A DNA stretch of 64,000 bases from an uncultured Sphingomonadaceae bacterium. GTDB taxonomy: Bacteria; Pseudomonadota; Alphaproteobacteria; Sphingomonadales; Sphingomonadaceae. Below the pieces are notes generated by a model, which was not told the origin of the DNA, ran no database searches, and worked only from the letters and a program-made list of their open reading frames with translations. Numbering within the stretch: the first letter of the stretch is position 1; each line of letters starts with the position of its first letter. Below are positions 56,345 to 64,000 of the stretch, piece by piece. The translations under genes were made by a program, and so were the position numbers. The stretch lies in assembly GCA_947499975.1 (NCBI GenBank), contig CANMQE010000002.1:558001-622000 (forward strand). Direction: 5' to 3'.

Positions 56345-56532
56345 CAGCACCGGCCCGATCGCGTCAGCGGGCAGGGCGCGGACGCGCGATTGCCGATGGT
56401 GGCCCATGCAAGGCCGGGCAGGGTGATCATCATCATCTGCGCCATATCGTTCTCCACCCAGCCGGAGACAGCAGCGATGGCAAATCTGATGATCACGGCG
56501 GCCCATGCGATGGCCTGCATTGTCTTGCTCAT
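56344..56532 (-). CDS. small membrane protein, first gene of XRE set
   Basis: 62 aa from ATG 56532, preceded by GGGAGG about 7 nt upstream on the minus strand. One strong helix (about 5-22) and a second weaker one (about 30-45: MMMITLPGLAWATIG). It lacks the WGFLET motif but shares the overlapping gene arrangement. A longer frame up to 56589 is unlikely because the ribosome site is next to 56532. Confidence 0.7.
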   Translation of the reverse strand: MSKTMQAIAWAAVIIRFAIAAVSGWVENDMAQMMMITLPGLAWATIGNRASAPCPLTRSGRC

Positions 56533-56657
56533 ATCAACCTCCCTTGAAATTATGTAAAGGAAGCTAGACATGTCGCGCCCAAATGTCAAGCGACATTGAC
56601 ATAACGATTGGCTCGCTTGACGTCACGGATGGCAAGCTCCTGCAAACCAAAAGAAAA

Positions 56658-56697
56658 CCCCGCCTGTGCCCCATGCAGAAAGGGCGAACAGGCGGGG
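56658..56697 (-). terminator. intrinsic terminator of the TonB receptor gene
   Basis: CCCCGCCTGT pairs with ACAGGCGGGG (56688-56697) across a 20-nt loop. On the minus strand it is followed by TTTTCTTTT (56649-56657). A second perfect stem, ACGGTCGGCGC / GCGCCGACCGT (56708-56718 / 56726-56736), stands between it and the receptor stop. Confidence 0.8.
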
Positions 56698-56756
56698 CTC
56701 TTGGTGAACGGTCGGCGCCCGCAATGCGCCGACCGTCAGGGAGCTGGCTTTGCGAA

Positions 56757-58874
56757 TCAGAACCGCTTGGTGACTCCCACGCGCAATTGGCGCGGCTCGA
56801 CGATGCGGCTGACGATGCTCTCGATCCCCTCGGCAGGTTCGCCGGGGAGGCGGGTGGCGTAGAAATAGGTGATGTCGTTATCGTCTGAATCGAACACGTT
56901 CAGCAATTCGGCGCGGACTTCCCAGCCTTTGAGGAAACCGATGTCCTGCGGCGTCCAGGCAAGGCGCGCGTTCACCAGCGTGGTGGAATTGCTGCGCATG
57001 GAATTGTCCTCGACCTGCGCGGCGGGGCCGAGATAGCGCAGGCGAGCAGCGGCGTTCCAGTCGGGGAAGGCGGCGGAGATGCCAAGCTCGCCGGAATTTT
57101 CCAGCGCGCCGGGAATGTAATCCTCACCGGCCGGCACGCCAACATAGCGCGAGGTGGTGCCCGTCCACACGGCGTCCACCGCCAGCCAGTTGTTGGGCTT
57201 GTAGAATGCGGTGAGCTCGTATCCGTGGCGCTCGCTGGCATCGTTGGGCTCCACCGTGCCAGCATCGCCGACGTAGATCAGTTCACTGTCGATACTGCTC
57301 CACCAGTATACGCCGGTGAAGATCAGCCCGTCGCGCTCGAAGCGCATGCCGACTTCCTCGAAATTGCCATCCACCAGGCCGGGCACGGGGTCCACCGGAT
57401 TGGTGACGCCGCGCGCATCGTTGGAATGGAAGCCCTCGCCGTAATTGGCATAGAGCGCGATGCCGTCTACCACTTCGTAATTCACCCCGATCTTGGGCTG
57501 CAAGGTTTCGTCGCTGGCATCGCCTGACCAACTGAGCGTGCCGCGCAGCCCTTCCGACTGGAAATCATACCAGTCGCCGCGCAGGCCGCCGATCACCATC
57601 AGGCGCTCGACAGGCCGCCAGATCGCCTCTGCATAAAGGCCGACGGACGCTTCCTCCACCGCGAAGGCGCCCACGGTGAATTCGGTCGCGCCGTCGATTG
57701 TTTCATCCAGGCCCACCTCGCCGATATCGTCGTAACGGCCTTCCGCGCCCACGCGCAGGCTGAAGGTGTTCGATAGCTGGGCGGTGTGTTCGATCCGTCC
57801 ACCAAATGTCCAGCGGTCGTCATATTGGCGCAGCTGGTCTCCATTCACCGGGTCTTCCAGGAAGTAGGTGAAGTTGGACAGCAGCTCCCAGTCGTAATTC
57901 TGTGCGTAGGCTGAGATGCGCCAGTCATCGGAGAGGTAATTGGCGGTGAGGATGTGGCGCTGTGTTTCCCCGCGCAGGGTCTTGTCGATGGCGCAGAAGC
58001 GGTCTTCGCAGATGTTGGTGGCAGGTGCCCGTTCGGGGATCTGTTCAGTGGGTGCCCAGCTGGCATCGAACAGGCTGTAAGACAGGGCGAAATCGCCGCT
58101 CCCCAAGGCTTGCGAATACTTGGCGAAGGCGGAATATCCCTCGAAATCCTCGGCCAGTTCCCATGGGCCATTGTTGAACTTTGCCTGGCCCGCCAGCAGC
58201 AGGTCACCTTCGCCCAGTCGCGTGGAGCCGCCTGCCACGACGCGATAGTAATCGTAGCTGCCTGCCTCTGCAGAGACGAAGGGCTGCAGGCTGTCATGCG
58301 TGGTGATGCGGGATGAGCCGACGAGGGAGAAATCGCCCGCATCGGCGCGGTACGGTCCCTTGCGGTAATCCACCCGTGCCACGGTTTCGGGAATGAGGCC
58401 GTTCACGTCGAGATAGCCCTGGCCATGGCCGTGGGTCCGGAAGTTCAGCGGCATATCGTCGATATAGACGGAGTAATCCGTGCCGTGATCGAGATTGAAG
58501 CCGCGCAGGAAGAACTGGTTGGCCTTGCCCCCGCCGGAATGCTGCGTCGCGATCAGGCCCGGCGTCGCCTCCAGCAATTCGCCGGGGCGCAGCAGCGGGC
58601 GGATCTCGATATCGGCACCTGCAACGCCGCCTTCGCTTGCCGCACCGGCAAGACCAATGCGCCGTTCCCCGCGGCCGTAGACATAGATGATGTCGCCCGT
58701 TTCGGTATCGCGCACCACGTTCGTATCGTCTTCATTGGCCTTGGCCGCGGCGATATCTGCGGCGGTTGCTTCCCGCTCCTCTGCCTGCACGCCAGCGCTC
58801 CGCGCGGCAGCGGGAGAAACTGCGATCACGGCGCTGGACGAAGCAAGCAGGGCGGTGCGATAAAGGCTTTTCAT
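56757..58874 (-). CDS. TonB-dependent outer membrane receptor
   Basis: 705 aa from ATG 58874, chosen for its signal peptide (MKSLYRTALLASSSAVIAV, cleaved near AARSAG); a longer frame to 58982 lacks one. Plug domain about 75-180 (DIEIRPLLRPGELLEATPGLIATQHSGG, FFLRGFNLDHGTDYSVYIDDMPLN), barrel to the end, LRVGVTKRF with terminal Phe. The plug type resembles receptors for organic ligands or siderophores in alphaproteobacteria. It is divergent from a membrane-anchored winged-helix regulator and has its own terminator. Confidence 0.92.
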   Translation of the reverse strand: MKSLYRTALLASSSAVIAVSPAAARSAGVQAEEREATAADIAAAKANEDDTNVVRDTETGDIIYVYGRGERRIGLAGAASEGGVAGADIEIRPLLRPGELLEATPGLIATQHSGGGKANQFFLRGFNLDHGTDYSVYIDDMPLNFRTHGHGQGYLDVNGLIPETVARVDYRKGPYRADAGDFSLVGSSRITTHDSLQPFVSAEAGSYDYYRVVAGGSTRLGEGDLLLAGQAKFNNGPWELAEDFEGYSAFAKYSQALGSGDFALSYSLFDASWAPTEQIPERAPATNICEDRFCAIDKTLRGETQRHILTANYLSDDWRISAYAQNYDWELLSNFTYFLEDPVNGDQLRQYDDRWTFGGRIEHTAQLSNTFSLRVGAEGRYDDIGEVGLDETIDGATEFTVGAFAVEEASVGLYAEAIWRPVERLMVIGGLRGDWYDFQSEGLRGTLSWSGDASDETLQPKIGVNYEVVDGIALYANYGEGFHSNDARGVTNPVDPVPGLVDGNFEEVGMRFERDGLIFTGVYWWSSIDSELIYVGDAGTVEPNDASERHGYELTAFYKPNNWLAVDAVWTGTTSRYVGVPAGEDYIPGALENSGELGISAAFPDWNAAARLRYLGPAAQVEDNSMRSNSTTLVNARLAWTPQDIGFLKGWEVRAELLNVFDSDDNDITYFYATRLPGEPAEGIESIVSRIVEPRQLRVGVTKRF

Positions 58875-58967
58875 GAAGGGATCGGATCCGTTGCGAATGG
58901 GTCGACATTCCCGGTACGGAAGAACTTCTCGCCGCGGATCGTTAATTACGGTAATCGCCCGCGTTAC

Positions 58968-60155
58968 ATGGACGTTACACACCTATTTTCCGCCGAGATC
59001 GCGCGTCTCAGGGATGCCGGAGTGCCCGGCAACAGCGGCCGCGTGCGTGACCTGTTCGACTTTCTTGCCCAGCGCGGTCCCGATGCGCCCAGCACGTCTC
59101 AGGACGACCTGGCGAGAGAAGTGTTCGCGCAGGAAAACACTGATGCAGACGATGCGACCGTGCGTGTCTACGTGCACCGGCTGCGCAAGAAGCTGGAGGA
59201 TTTCTACACTGCCAATGGTGCAGGCGAGAACGGTGCGCGCGTGGTGCTGCCGCAGGGCACCTATGCGCTGCGGCTGGAAGGGGTGGAAGCGGCGGAGGAT
59301 GTGCACACCCGGCCCGGCAGCTATCGCGCCAACCGTCCCAGCACGCTGATCGCAGCCGGGGTGGCGCTGGCGGTGCTGGCGCTTGTCGCGCTGTTCGCAT
59401 GGACCCAGCGGCCCGCCGCACCCAACGCCCTCTGGGAGCCGTTCGCCGCGTCGGACAGGCCGGTGCTGCTGGTCTTGGGCGATTACTACATCTTCGGCGA
59501 GATCGACCCCGTCCGTCCAGAGCAGAGCCGCCTGATCCGCGATTTCCGCGTCGATAGCGAGGCAGACCTTTCCGCCCTGCAGGAAGCCGAGCCGGAGCGT
59601 TACGGTTTTGCCGAGGATGTGGGGCTATCCTACCTGCCGTTTTCCGCCTCCTACGCCCTGCAACATGTCATGCCGGTGCTGGCCGAAAGCGGCAGACAGG
59701 TTGATGTCGTCGCCGCCAGCGCGCTGGAGCCCGACATGCTCAACCGCTACGACATCGTGTATATCGGCCTTCTCTCGGGCATGGACCTGCTGGAGGAACA
59801 GACCTTCACCGGCAGCACGCTGCGCATCGGCGAGAGTTATGACGAGCTGGTGGACCGCGAAAGCGGCCAGACCTGGACCAGCGAGGAGGCGCGCAGCTTG
59901 GCATCGCCCGCCTTCTACCGCGACTACGCCTATCTCGCGCGCTTCACGGCCAGCACCGGCGCGCAGGTGGTGATCATCGCCAGCCAGCGCGAAACCGGCC
60001 TTCGCGGTATCAGTCCGATCGTGGTCTCCGGCGAACTGCCCGACGGCATCGACGCGGATGCAGGCGCCTATGGAACAGAGGCGCTGGTGCAGGTGACAGG
60101 CCAGCAGGGCGCGGACCTTGATGACAGGGTGATTCTCTCGCGCGAGCGGCGCTGA
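58968..60155 (+). CDS. membrane-anchored winged-helix regulator, ToxR-like layout
   Basis: 395 aa from ATG 58968. An N-terminal OmpR-like winged helix (about 25-105: FDFLAQRGPDAPSTSQDDLAREVFAQ, ATVRVYVHRLRKKLEDFY, GARVVLPQGTYALRL) is followed by one membrane helix (about 125-145: LIAAGVALAVLALVALFAW) and a periplasmic domain of about 245 residues (PVLLVLGDYYIFGEIDP, ETFTGSTLRIGESYDEL). DNA-binding, one TM and sensor in one chain is the ToxR/CadC layout; the sensor is unrecognised. The gene is divergent from the TonB receptor, its likely target. Confidence 0.78.
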   Translation: MDVTHLFSAEIARLRDAGVPGNSGRVRDLFDFLAQRGPDAPSTSQDDLAREVFAQENTDADDATVRVYVHRLRKKLEDFYTANGAGENGARVVLPQGTYALRLEGVEAAEDVHTRPGSYRANRPSTLIAAGVALAVLALVALFAWTQRPAAPNALWEPFAASDRPVLLVLGDYYIFGEIDPVRPEQSRLIRDFRVDSEADLSALQEAEPERYGFAEDVGLSYLPFSASYALQHVMPVLAESGRQVDVVAASALEPDMLNRYDIVYIGLLSGMDLLEEQTFTGSTLRIGESYDELVDRESGQTWTSEEARSLASPAFYRDYAYLARFTASTGAQVVIIASQRETGLRGISPIVVSGELPDGIDADAGAYGTEALVQVTGQQGADLDDRVILSRERR

Positions 60156-60376
60156 ACTTCCCTGCACATCGATCACGGGGGAGGGCACGCGGCAACGAGC
60201 TGCCTCATCACGCCAATAACTGCCCGCAGGGTGCCAATTTCGCCCGATGCCCGAAACCCCGCGCGTTTCCGCCGTTTCTGGACCGATCGGGACTTCGCCC
60301 TGACGCCAACCCTGTCAACTTCGCCGCCCGCCGTCATTCGGCCTGTCCTTGGCCCAAAGCCCATGGTCGCCATTAT

Positions 60377-60404
60377 CTTGTCATTCACACGCGCGGTCCT
60401 ACAT
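60377..60404 (+). promoter_or_regulatory. possible heat-shock (RpoH) promoter of ftsH
   Basis: CTTG (60377-60380), a 17-bp spacer, then CCTACAT, close to the alphaproteobacterial sigma-32 type CTTG-N17-CYTATNT. ftsH is a sigma-32 target in E. coli. It lies 28 bp before the ATG; the leader would be very short, so confidence is moderate. Confidence 0.45.
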
Positions 60405-60431
60405 TGAGAGCCTGAAAGGACACGTTCTCGC

Positions 60432-62399
60432 ATGAGTGATAATCAAGAGCCTGAAAACGGCAGTGGCGGCAACGGGGGCGGTGGCAATCCCTGGATGAAG
60501 AGCCTGATGATCTGGGGCGGCGTATTTCTCGCCCTGCTGCTGGCTGTATCCATGTTTGGTGGGCCGCGCGAAGCGCCCGGCACCGCGATCCTCTATTCCG
60601 ATTTCAAGGACAAGGTGGCCGAAGGCTCCGTTGCAGAGGTCACCATCGCGCCAGACCGTATTTCGGGCGTGCTGAAGAACGAGGAGCGTTTCGTCACGAC
60701 GCCCGTTCCCGGCGATGCCAATCTGACTGCGCAGCTGGAAGAGGCTGGCGTGCAATACACCGGCACCCAGCCCGAGCAAATGAACGTGCTGCTGGTTGTA
60801 CTGATCCAGGCGCTGCCATTCCTCCTTATCCTGGGCATTGCCTTCTTCGCGCTGCGGCAGGTGCAGAAAGGCGGCGGCGCTGGCGGTGCGATGGGCTTCG
60901 GTAAATCCAAGGCGAAGCTGCTGACGGAAAAGCAGGGCCGCGTCACGTTCGACGACGTTGCCGGCATCGATGAGGCGCGCGAGGAATTGCAGGAGATCGT
61001 CGAGTTCCTGAAGGACCCCTCGCGCTTCTCGAAGCTGGGCGGACAGATCCCCAAGGGCGCGCTGCTTGTCGGCTCGCCCGGTACGGGTAAGACGTTGCTG
61101 GCCCGCGCCATCGCGGGCGAGGCGCGCGTGCCGTTCTTCACCATTTCAGGTTCCGACTTTGTCGAGATGTTCGTGGGTGTTGGCGCCAGCCGCGTGCGCG
61201 ACATGTTCGAACAGGCCAAGAAGAACGCGCCATGCATTGTCTTCATCGACGAGATCGACGCCGTGGGCCGTCATCGCGGCAATGGCGTCGGCAATTCCAA
61301 TGACGAGCGCGAGCAGACGCTGAACCAGCTGCTGGTGGAGATGGATGGTTTCGAAGCCAATGAAGGCATCATCATCATCGCCGCCACCAACCGCCCCGAC
61401 GTGCTGGACCCCGCGCTGCTGCGTCCCGGTCGTTTTGACCGTCAGGTGGTCGTGCCCATTCCCGATATCGACGGGCGCGAGAAGATCCTGGCCGTGCACA
61501 TGAAGAAGGTGCCGCTGGCACCCGACGTGAACCCGCGCACCATCGCGCGCGGTACGCCCGGCTTCTCCGGTGCGGACCTTGCCAACCTCGTCAACGAGGC
61601 AGCCCTGCTGGCCGCGCGCCGGAACAAGCGCCTTGTTGCCATGCAGGAGTTCGAGGACGCCAAGGACAAGGTGATGATGGGCTCCGAGCGCAAGTCCATG
61701 GTGATGACCGAGGACGAGAAGAAGATGACCGCCTATCACGAGGCGGGTCACGCCATCGTAGCGGTTCACGAGGCTGCGTCCGATCCCATTCACAAGGCCA
61801 CCATCATCCCGCGCGGCCGTGCGCTGGGCATGGTGATGCGCCTGCCGGAGCGGGACAATTACTCCTACCACCGCGACAAGATGCACGCGAACCTTTCCGT
61901 CTCGATGGGCGGCCGCGTGGCGGAAGAGATCATATTCGGCCATGACAAGGTCTCGTCCGGTGCATCGTCCGACATCCAGTATGCCACCGATCTGGCGCGC
62001 AACATGGTCACCAAGTGGGGCATGAGCGAGAAGCTTGGTCCCCTACAGTACGAGCAGAGCCAGGAAGGCTATCTTGGCATGGGGCAGACCACGCGCACGA
62101 TGGCGGGTGCCGAAACCAACAAGTTGATCGACCAGGAGATCAAGGATCTGGTGGAAGGCGCGCACAAGCGGGCAACCGATGTGCTCACCACGCATGAGGA
62201 TCAGCTTCACCTTCTGGCCCAGGCGATGCTGGAATACGAGACGCTGACCGGCGACGAGATCAAGACCTTGCTGGATGACGGCAAGATCGATCGTCCCGAC
62301 ACGCCTTCGGGTCCGGTTACGGTGAAGCCTGCGCAGGGATCCTCGATCCCCAAGGCTGGCAAGCGCTTTGGCGGCGGCGAAGCACCGCAGGGTGCATGA
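60432..62399 (+). CDS. ftsH: ATP-dependent zinc metalloprotease FtsH
   Basis: 655 aa. Two N-terminal TM helices (about 20-38, 118-138) with the periplasmic loop between, AAA+ domain about 170-420 ([16 protein letters not shown]alker [17 protein letters not shown]alker B, second region of homology [11 protein letters not shown]), and the zinc site HEAGHAIVA. Degrades membrane and regulatory proteins, including sigma-32 and LpxC in relatives. Walker A begins GSPG rather than GPPG. AAGGACAC lies before the ATG. The 3' end is next to a lipoprotein gene. Confidence 0.97.
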   Translation: MSDNQEPENGSGGNGGGGNPWMKSLMIWGGVFLALLLAVSMFGGPREAPGTAILYSDFKDKVAEGSVAEVTIAPDRISGVLKNEERFVTTPVPGDANLTAQLEEAGVQYTGTQPEQMNVLLVVLIQALPFLLILGIAFFALRQVQKGGGAGGAMGFGKSKAKLLTEKQGRVTFDDVAGIDEAREELQEIVEFLKDPSRFSKLGGQIPKGALLVGSPGTGKTLLARAIAGEARVPFFTISGSDFVEMFVGVGASRVRDMFEQAKKNAPCIVFIDEIDAVGRHRGNGVGNSNDEREQTLNQLLVEMDGFEANEGIIIIAATNRPDVLDPALLRPGRFDRQVVVPIPDIDGREKILAVHMKKVPLAPDVNPRTIARGTPGFSGADLANLVNEAALLAARRNKRLVAMQEFEDAKDKVMMGSERKSMVMTEDEKKMTAYHEAGHAIVAVHEAASDPIHKATIIPRGRALGMVMRLPERDNYSYHRDKMHANLSVSMGGRVAEEIIFGHDKVSSGASSDIQYATDLARNMVTKWGMSEKLGPLQYEQSQEGYLGMGQTTRTMAGAETNKLIDQEIKDLVEGAHKRATDVLTTHEDQLHLLAQAMLEYETLTGDEIKTLLDDGKIDRPDTPSGPVTVKPAQGSSIPKAGKRFGGGEAPQGA

Positions 62400-62416
62400 T
62401 CGAAAGGATTGACGTG

Positions 62417-62692
62417 ATGACGCACAAGCTGCTTCTGGTCGCCCTTGCCGCCCCCGCGGTGATGATGGCTGGCTGCTCCGAAGAAACACAGAGCAATGCT
62501 GAGACGACCGCCGAGCGCGCTGCCGCGGATACAGCTGCCAATGCGGAGGTGGTCGGCAACGAACTGCGCGAAGGCGCGATCGTGGCTGCCGATGAAGTCA
62601 GCGAGGGCGCGAGCGAACTGCGTGACGAACTGGCCGAGAATGACACCACCGACCCGAACGAGGGCGATGGCGAGCTGGACGGAACCGATTGA
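62417..62692 (+). CDS. small Ala/Glu-rich lipoprotein
   Basis: 91 aa from ATG 62417. Lipobox VMMAGCSEE gives lipidation Cys near residue 19. The rest (AETTAERAAADTAANAEVVG, then EGAIVAADEVSEGASELRDEL) is a helical, acidic, Ala-rich stretch like a short Lpp/coiled spacer. The tail is Asp/Glu/Gly. Starts 17 nt after ftsH. Function unknown. Confidence 0.65.
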   Translation: MTHKLLLVALAAPAVMMAGCSEETQSNAETTAERAAADTAANAEVVGNELREGAIVAADEVSEGASELRDELAENDTTDPNEGDGELDGTD

Positions 62693-62737
62693 TCCGTCGC
62701 GGATCGCGTGTTTTTCTATAGCAACGGAAAATCGAAC

Positions 62738-62770
62738 GAGGCGGTGCAGCGATGCGCCGCCTCTTTCATT
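62738..62770 (+). terminator. intrinsic terminator after the lipoprotein gene
   Basis: GAGGCGG (62738-62744) pairs with CCGCCTC (62757-62763), loop of 12 nt, followed by TTTCATT. About 45 bp after the lipoprotein stop, it probably ends the ftsH transcript. Confidence 0.65.
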
Positions 62771-62825
62771 CATGGTTCACGCTGCGCGATCAAAGTCGCT
62801 ACCAATCTTCTGAAAGGAAAATGCC

Positions 62826-63212
62826 ATGCGCAAATGGTTTGCAGCAGCACTGATCCCGGCAATGCTCGCACCCGCGGCAGCCCATGCACAGGACATGCGG
62901 CTCGATACGTTTCTCGAGAAGGCGGAACGGCTGGAGCGGCGCGGCCCCCTCGCGCTGTTCTCCAGCGATATTGGCCTGCTGAAAGGCGAGGTAGAGGCGA
63001 GTGGCGAGCTTTACCGCCAGAGAATTGCGGCAGACCGCGCAGCGGGAAGGGCGGCGCACAGTTGTCCGCCGCCACGGGGCAGCGACGGCGCTGCGCTGAA
63101 TTCGGATGATCTGCTGGCCCATTTCCGCAGCTATCCCGCCAGCCGCCGCTCCGCGATCAGCGTGCGTCAGGCGTTCTTCGACATGATGCAACGCCGCTTT
63201 CCCTGCAACTGA
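62826..63212 (+). CDS. exported protein, unknown
   Basis: 128 aa. Signal peptide about 1-22 (MRKWFAAALIPAMLAPAAAHAQ). The mature part has a helix-rich start (MRLDTFLEKAERLERRGPLALF) and two Cys (HSCPPP, terminal RFPCN) that could bond. The family is common in sphingomonads as a hypothetical periplasmic protein. A good ribosome site (GAAAGGAAA) precedes the ATG. Convergent with the next gene. Confidence 0.75.
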   Translation: MRKWFAAALIPAMLAPAAAHAQDMRLDTFLEKAERLERRGPLALFSSDIGLLKGEVEASGELYRQRIAADRAAGRAAHSCPPPRGSDGAALNSDDLLAHFRSYPASRRSAISVRQAFFDMMQRRFPCN

Positions 63213-63218
63213 TTGTCC

Positions 63219-64000
63219 TCAGAACAGGCCGAGCAGGAGCAGCAGTTGCACGAAAAGCGCGACGATGATCCAGATGAAAGCACTGAGCACCAGCAGTCTC
63301 CAGAACGCTGAAAAGCGCCGCAGGTCGTAAGCTCCGCGCAATTGCTTGTAGAGGTGGATCGGCGGTATCAGCAGCACCGCCAGGGTCGAGATGCTGCCGG
63401 GCACGCCGATCAGTCCCGCGACCGAGGCGAGAATGAACAGCAGTGTCATGAAGCTGAGGGAATAGGTGACGAAGATCGCGTGATCGTAGGCACCGAAACG
63501 CCGTTTCCAGAAGAACAGCAGCCAGACGAAGGGTATGGAGATCGGTATCAGGAGCCAGGAGAACTTGTAGGCGTTCGCCTGCAGCTTGTAGAGCATCAGG
63601 CCCGGGTTCTCGGTCCATTTGCCAATGGCCTTGTCGATGAAAGCGATGCCCGTTCCCTCGCGGGTGGTGTCTGACAGATCTGCGCGTACGACGGGATCCG
63701 ATTGGGTAGCAGTTTCCGACTGGGCGTCGGTCACCGCCTCAGCCTCACCCTCGGCCTCGTCGCCTCCCACGCCGTCCCTGAAGCCGTCGGCGAAATCTTG
63801 CAGAACGGATCGCTCCGCAGCAGCCCCTTCGCCCAGCATCTGTTCGAGAACGCGGATGTTACCTAGCGTTTCCTCACGCTCCTGGGGCGTCAGGTCGCCG
63901 CTGGCAATCCGTTCCCGCGCGGCCGCGATCTGCTCGGCCACGGCCTCGTTCGCGGTTTCCACGCTGTCCTCAGCCACCATGCCGTTGCCAAGATCGGTTG
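63219..64000 (-). CDS. DUF3667-type membrane protein, 5'-truncated by window
   Basis: At least 253 aa from an internal Met at 63980; the frame is open to the window edge, so the real start is outside. An N-terminal acidic part (GEAEAVTDAQSETATQSD) is followed by GTGIAFIDKAIGKWTENPGLMLYKLQANAYKFSW and four to five helices ending LLLLGLF. This order matches DUF3667/DUF3667-like membrane proteins. A zinc-finger N-terminus, usual in the family, would be upstream of the window. Confidence 0.7.
   Translation of the reverse strand, partial: TDLGNGMVAEDSVETANEAVAEQIAAARERIASGDLTPQEREETLGNIRVLEQMLGEGAAAERSVLQDFADGFRDGVGGDEAEGEAEAVTDAQSETATQSDPVVRADLSDTTREGTGIAFIDKAIGKWTENPGLMLYKLQANAYKFSWLLIPISIPFVWLLFFWKRRFGAYDHAIFVTYSLSFMTLLFILASVAGLIGVPGSISTLAVLLIPPIHLYKQLRGAYDLRRFSAFWRLLVLSAFIWIIVALFVQLLLLLGLF

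Overview
The window looks like chromosomal DNA of a GC-rich alphaproteobacterium of the order Sphingomonadales, probably the Erythrobacteraceae/Novosphingobium side. This is inferred from gene content and product style: two TonB-dependent receptors, a NodT-type outer membrane factor, a CcoNOQP-GHIS operon, the FtsH type, an MccBA/MmsAB amino-acid block, and a bacterial alternative oxidase of the kind known from Novosphingobium. No rRNA gene or intact tRNA gene was seen.

Region 1 (1-6.1 kb) is a nitric oxide defence block. An EamA exporter pseudogene and two lipoprotein genes come first. An NsrR-type repressor is divergent from a rightward run: group III truncated hemoglobin, alternative oxidase, YeaR-like DUF1971 protein, flavohemoglobin Hmp and an HPP membrane protein. 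A near-palindromic NsrR-type box lies in the divergent promoter. The run pairs NO removal (Hmp) with a quinol oxidase that lacks heme.

Region 2 (6.1-20 kb) is a microaerobic respiration block: NnrS, a four-helix membrane protein, two Crp/Fnr regulators (one with a 4Fe-4S-type cysteine set, one without), the full cbb3 oxidase operon ccoNOQPGHIS, a small cysteine-rich exported protein, hemN and a small membrane protein. Three FNR-type boxes precede nnrS, the second regulator and ccoN at nearly the same spacing. A 3' fragment of tRNA-Thr separates regions 1 and 2 and may mark an old integration boundary. A complete IS3-family (IS407-like) element with 4-bp target duplications follows; its transposase carries an Asp-to-Asn change at a catalytic position.

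Region 3 (21.8-34.8 kb) holds mtfA, decayed DNA, and an uncharacterised catabolic-looking cluster. It contains a TonB receptor, an MFS permease, three SnoaL-like domains, two DUF3237 proteins, a CocE/NonD hydrolase, a MarR regulator and a DUF885 protein. The motif TTGA-N4-TCAA occurs five times in its intergenic regions and ties three promoter regions to the MarR gene. This is the best candidate here for an undescribed pathway.

Region 4 (34.8-40.5 kb) is a complete RND efflux operon. Region 5 (40.5-51 kb) is branched-chain amino-acid catabolism: mccB-mccA-maoC-citE (the gene order known from mycobacterial leucine/itaconate degradation), mmsA, mmsB, gdhA and an enoyl-CoA hydratase. Region 6 (51-64 kb) is mixed: manA, a TauE-type exporter, an NHL-repeat lyase-like protein, a sulfotransferase-like protein, a set of an XRE regulator with three small membrane proteins, a TonB receptor divergent from a membrane-anchored winged-helix regulator, ftsH with a possible heat-shock promoter, small envelope proteins, and a DUF3667 gene cut by the window end.
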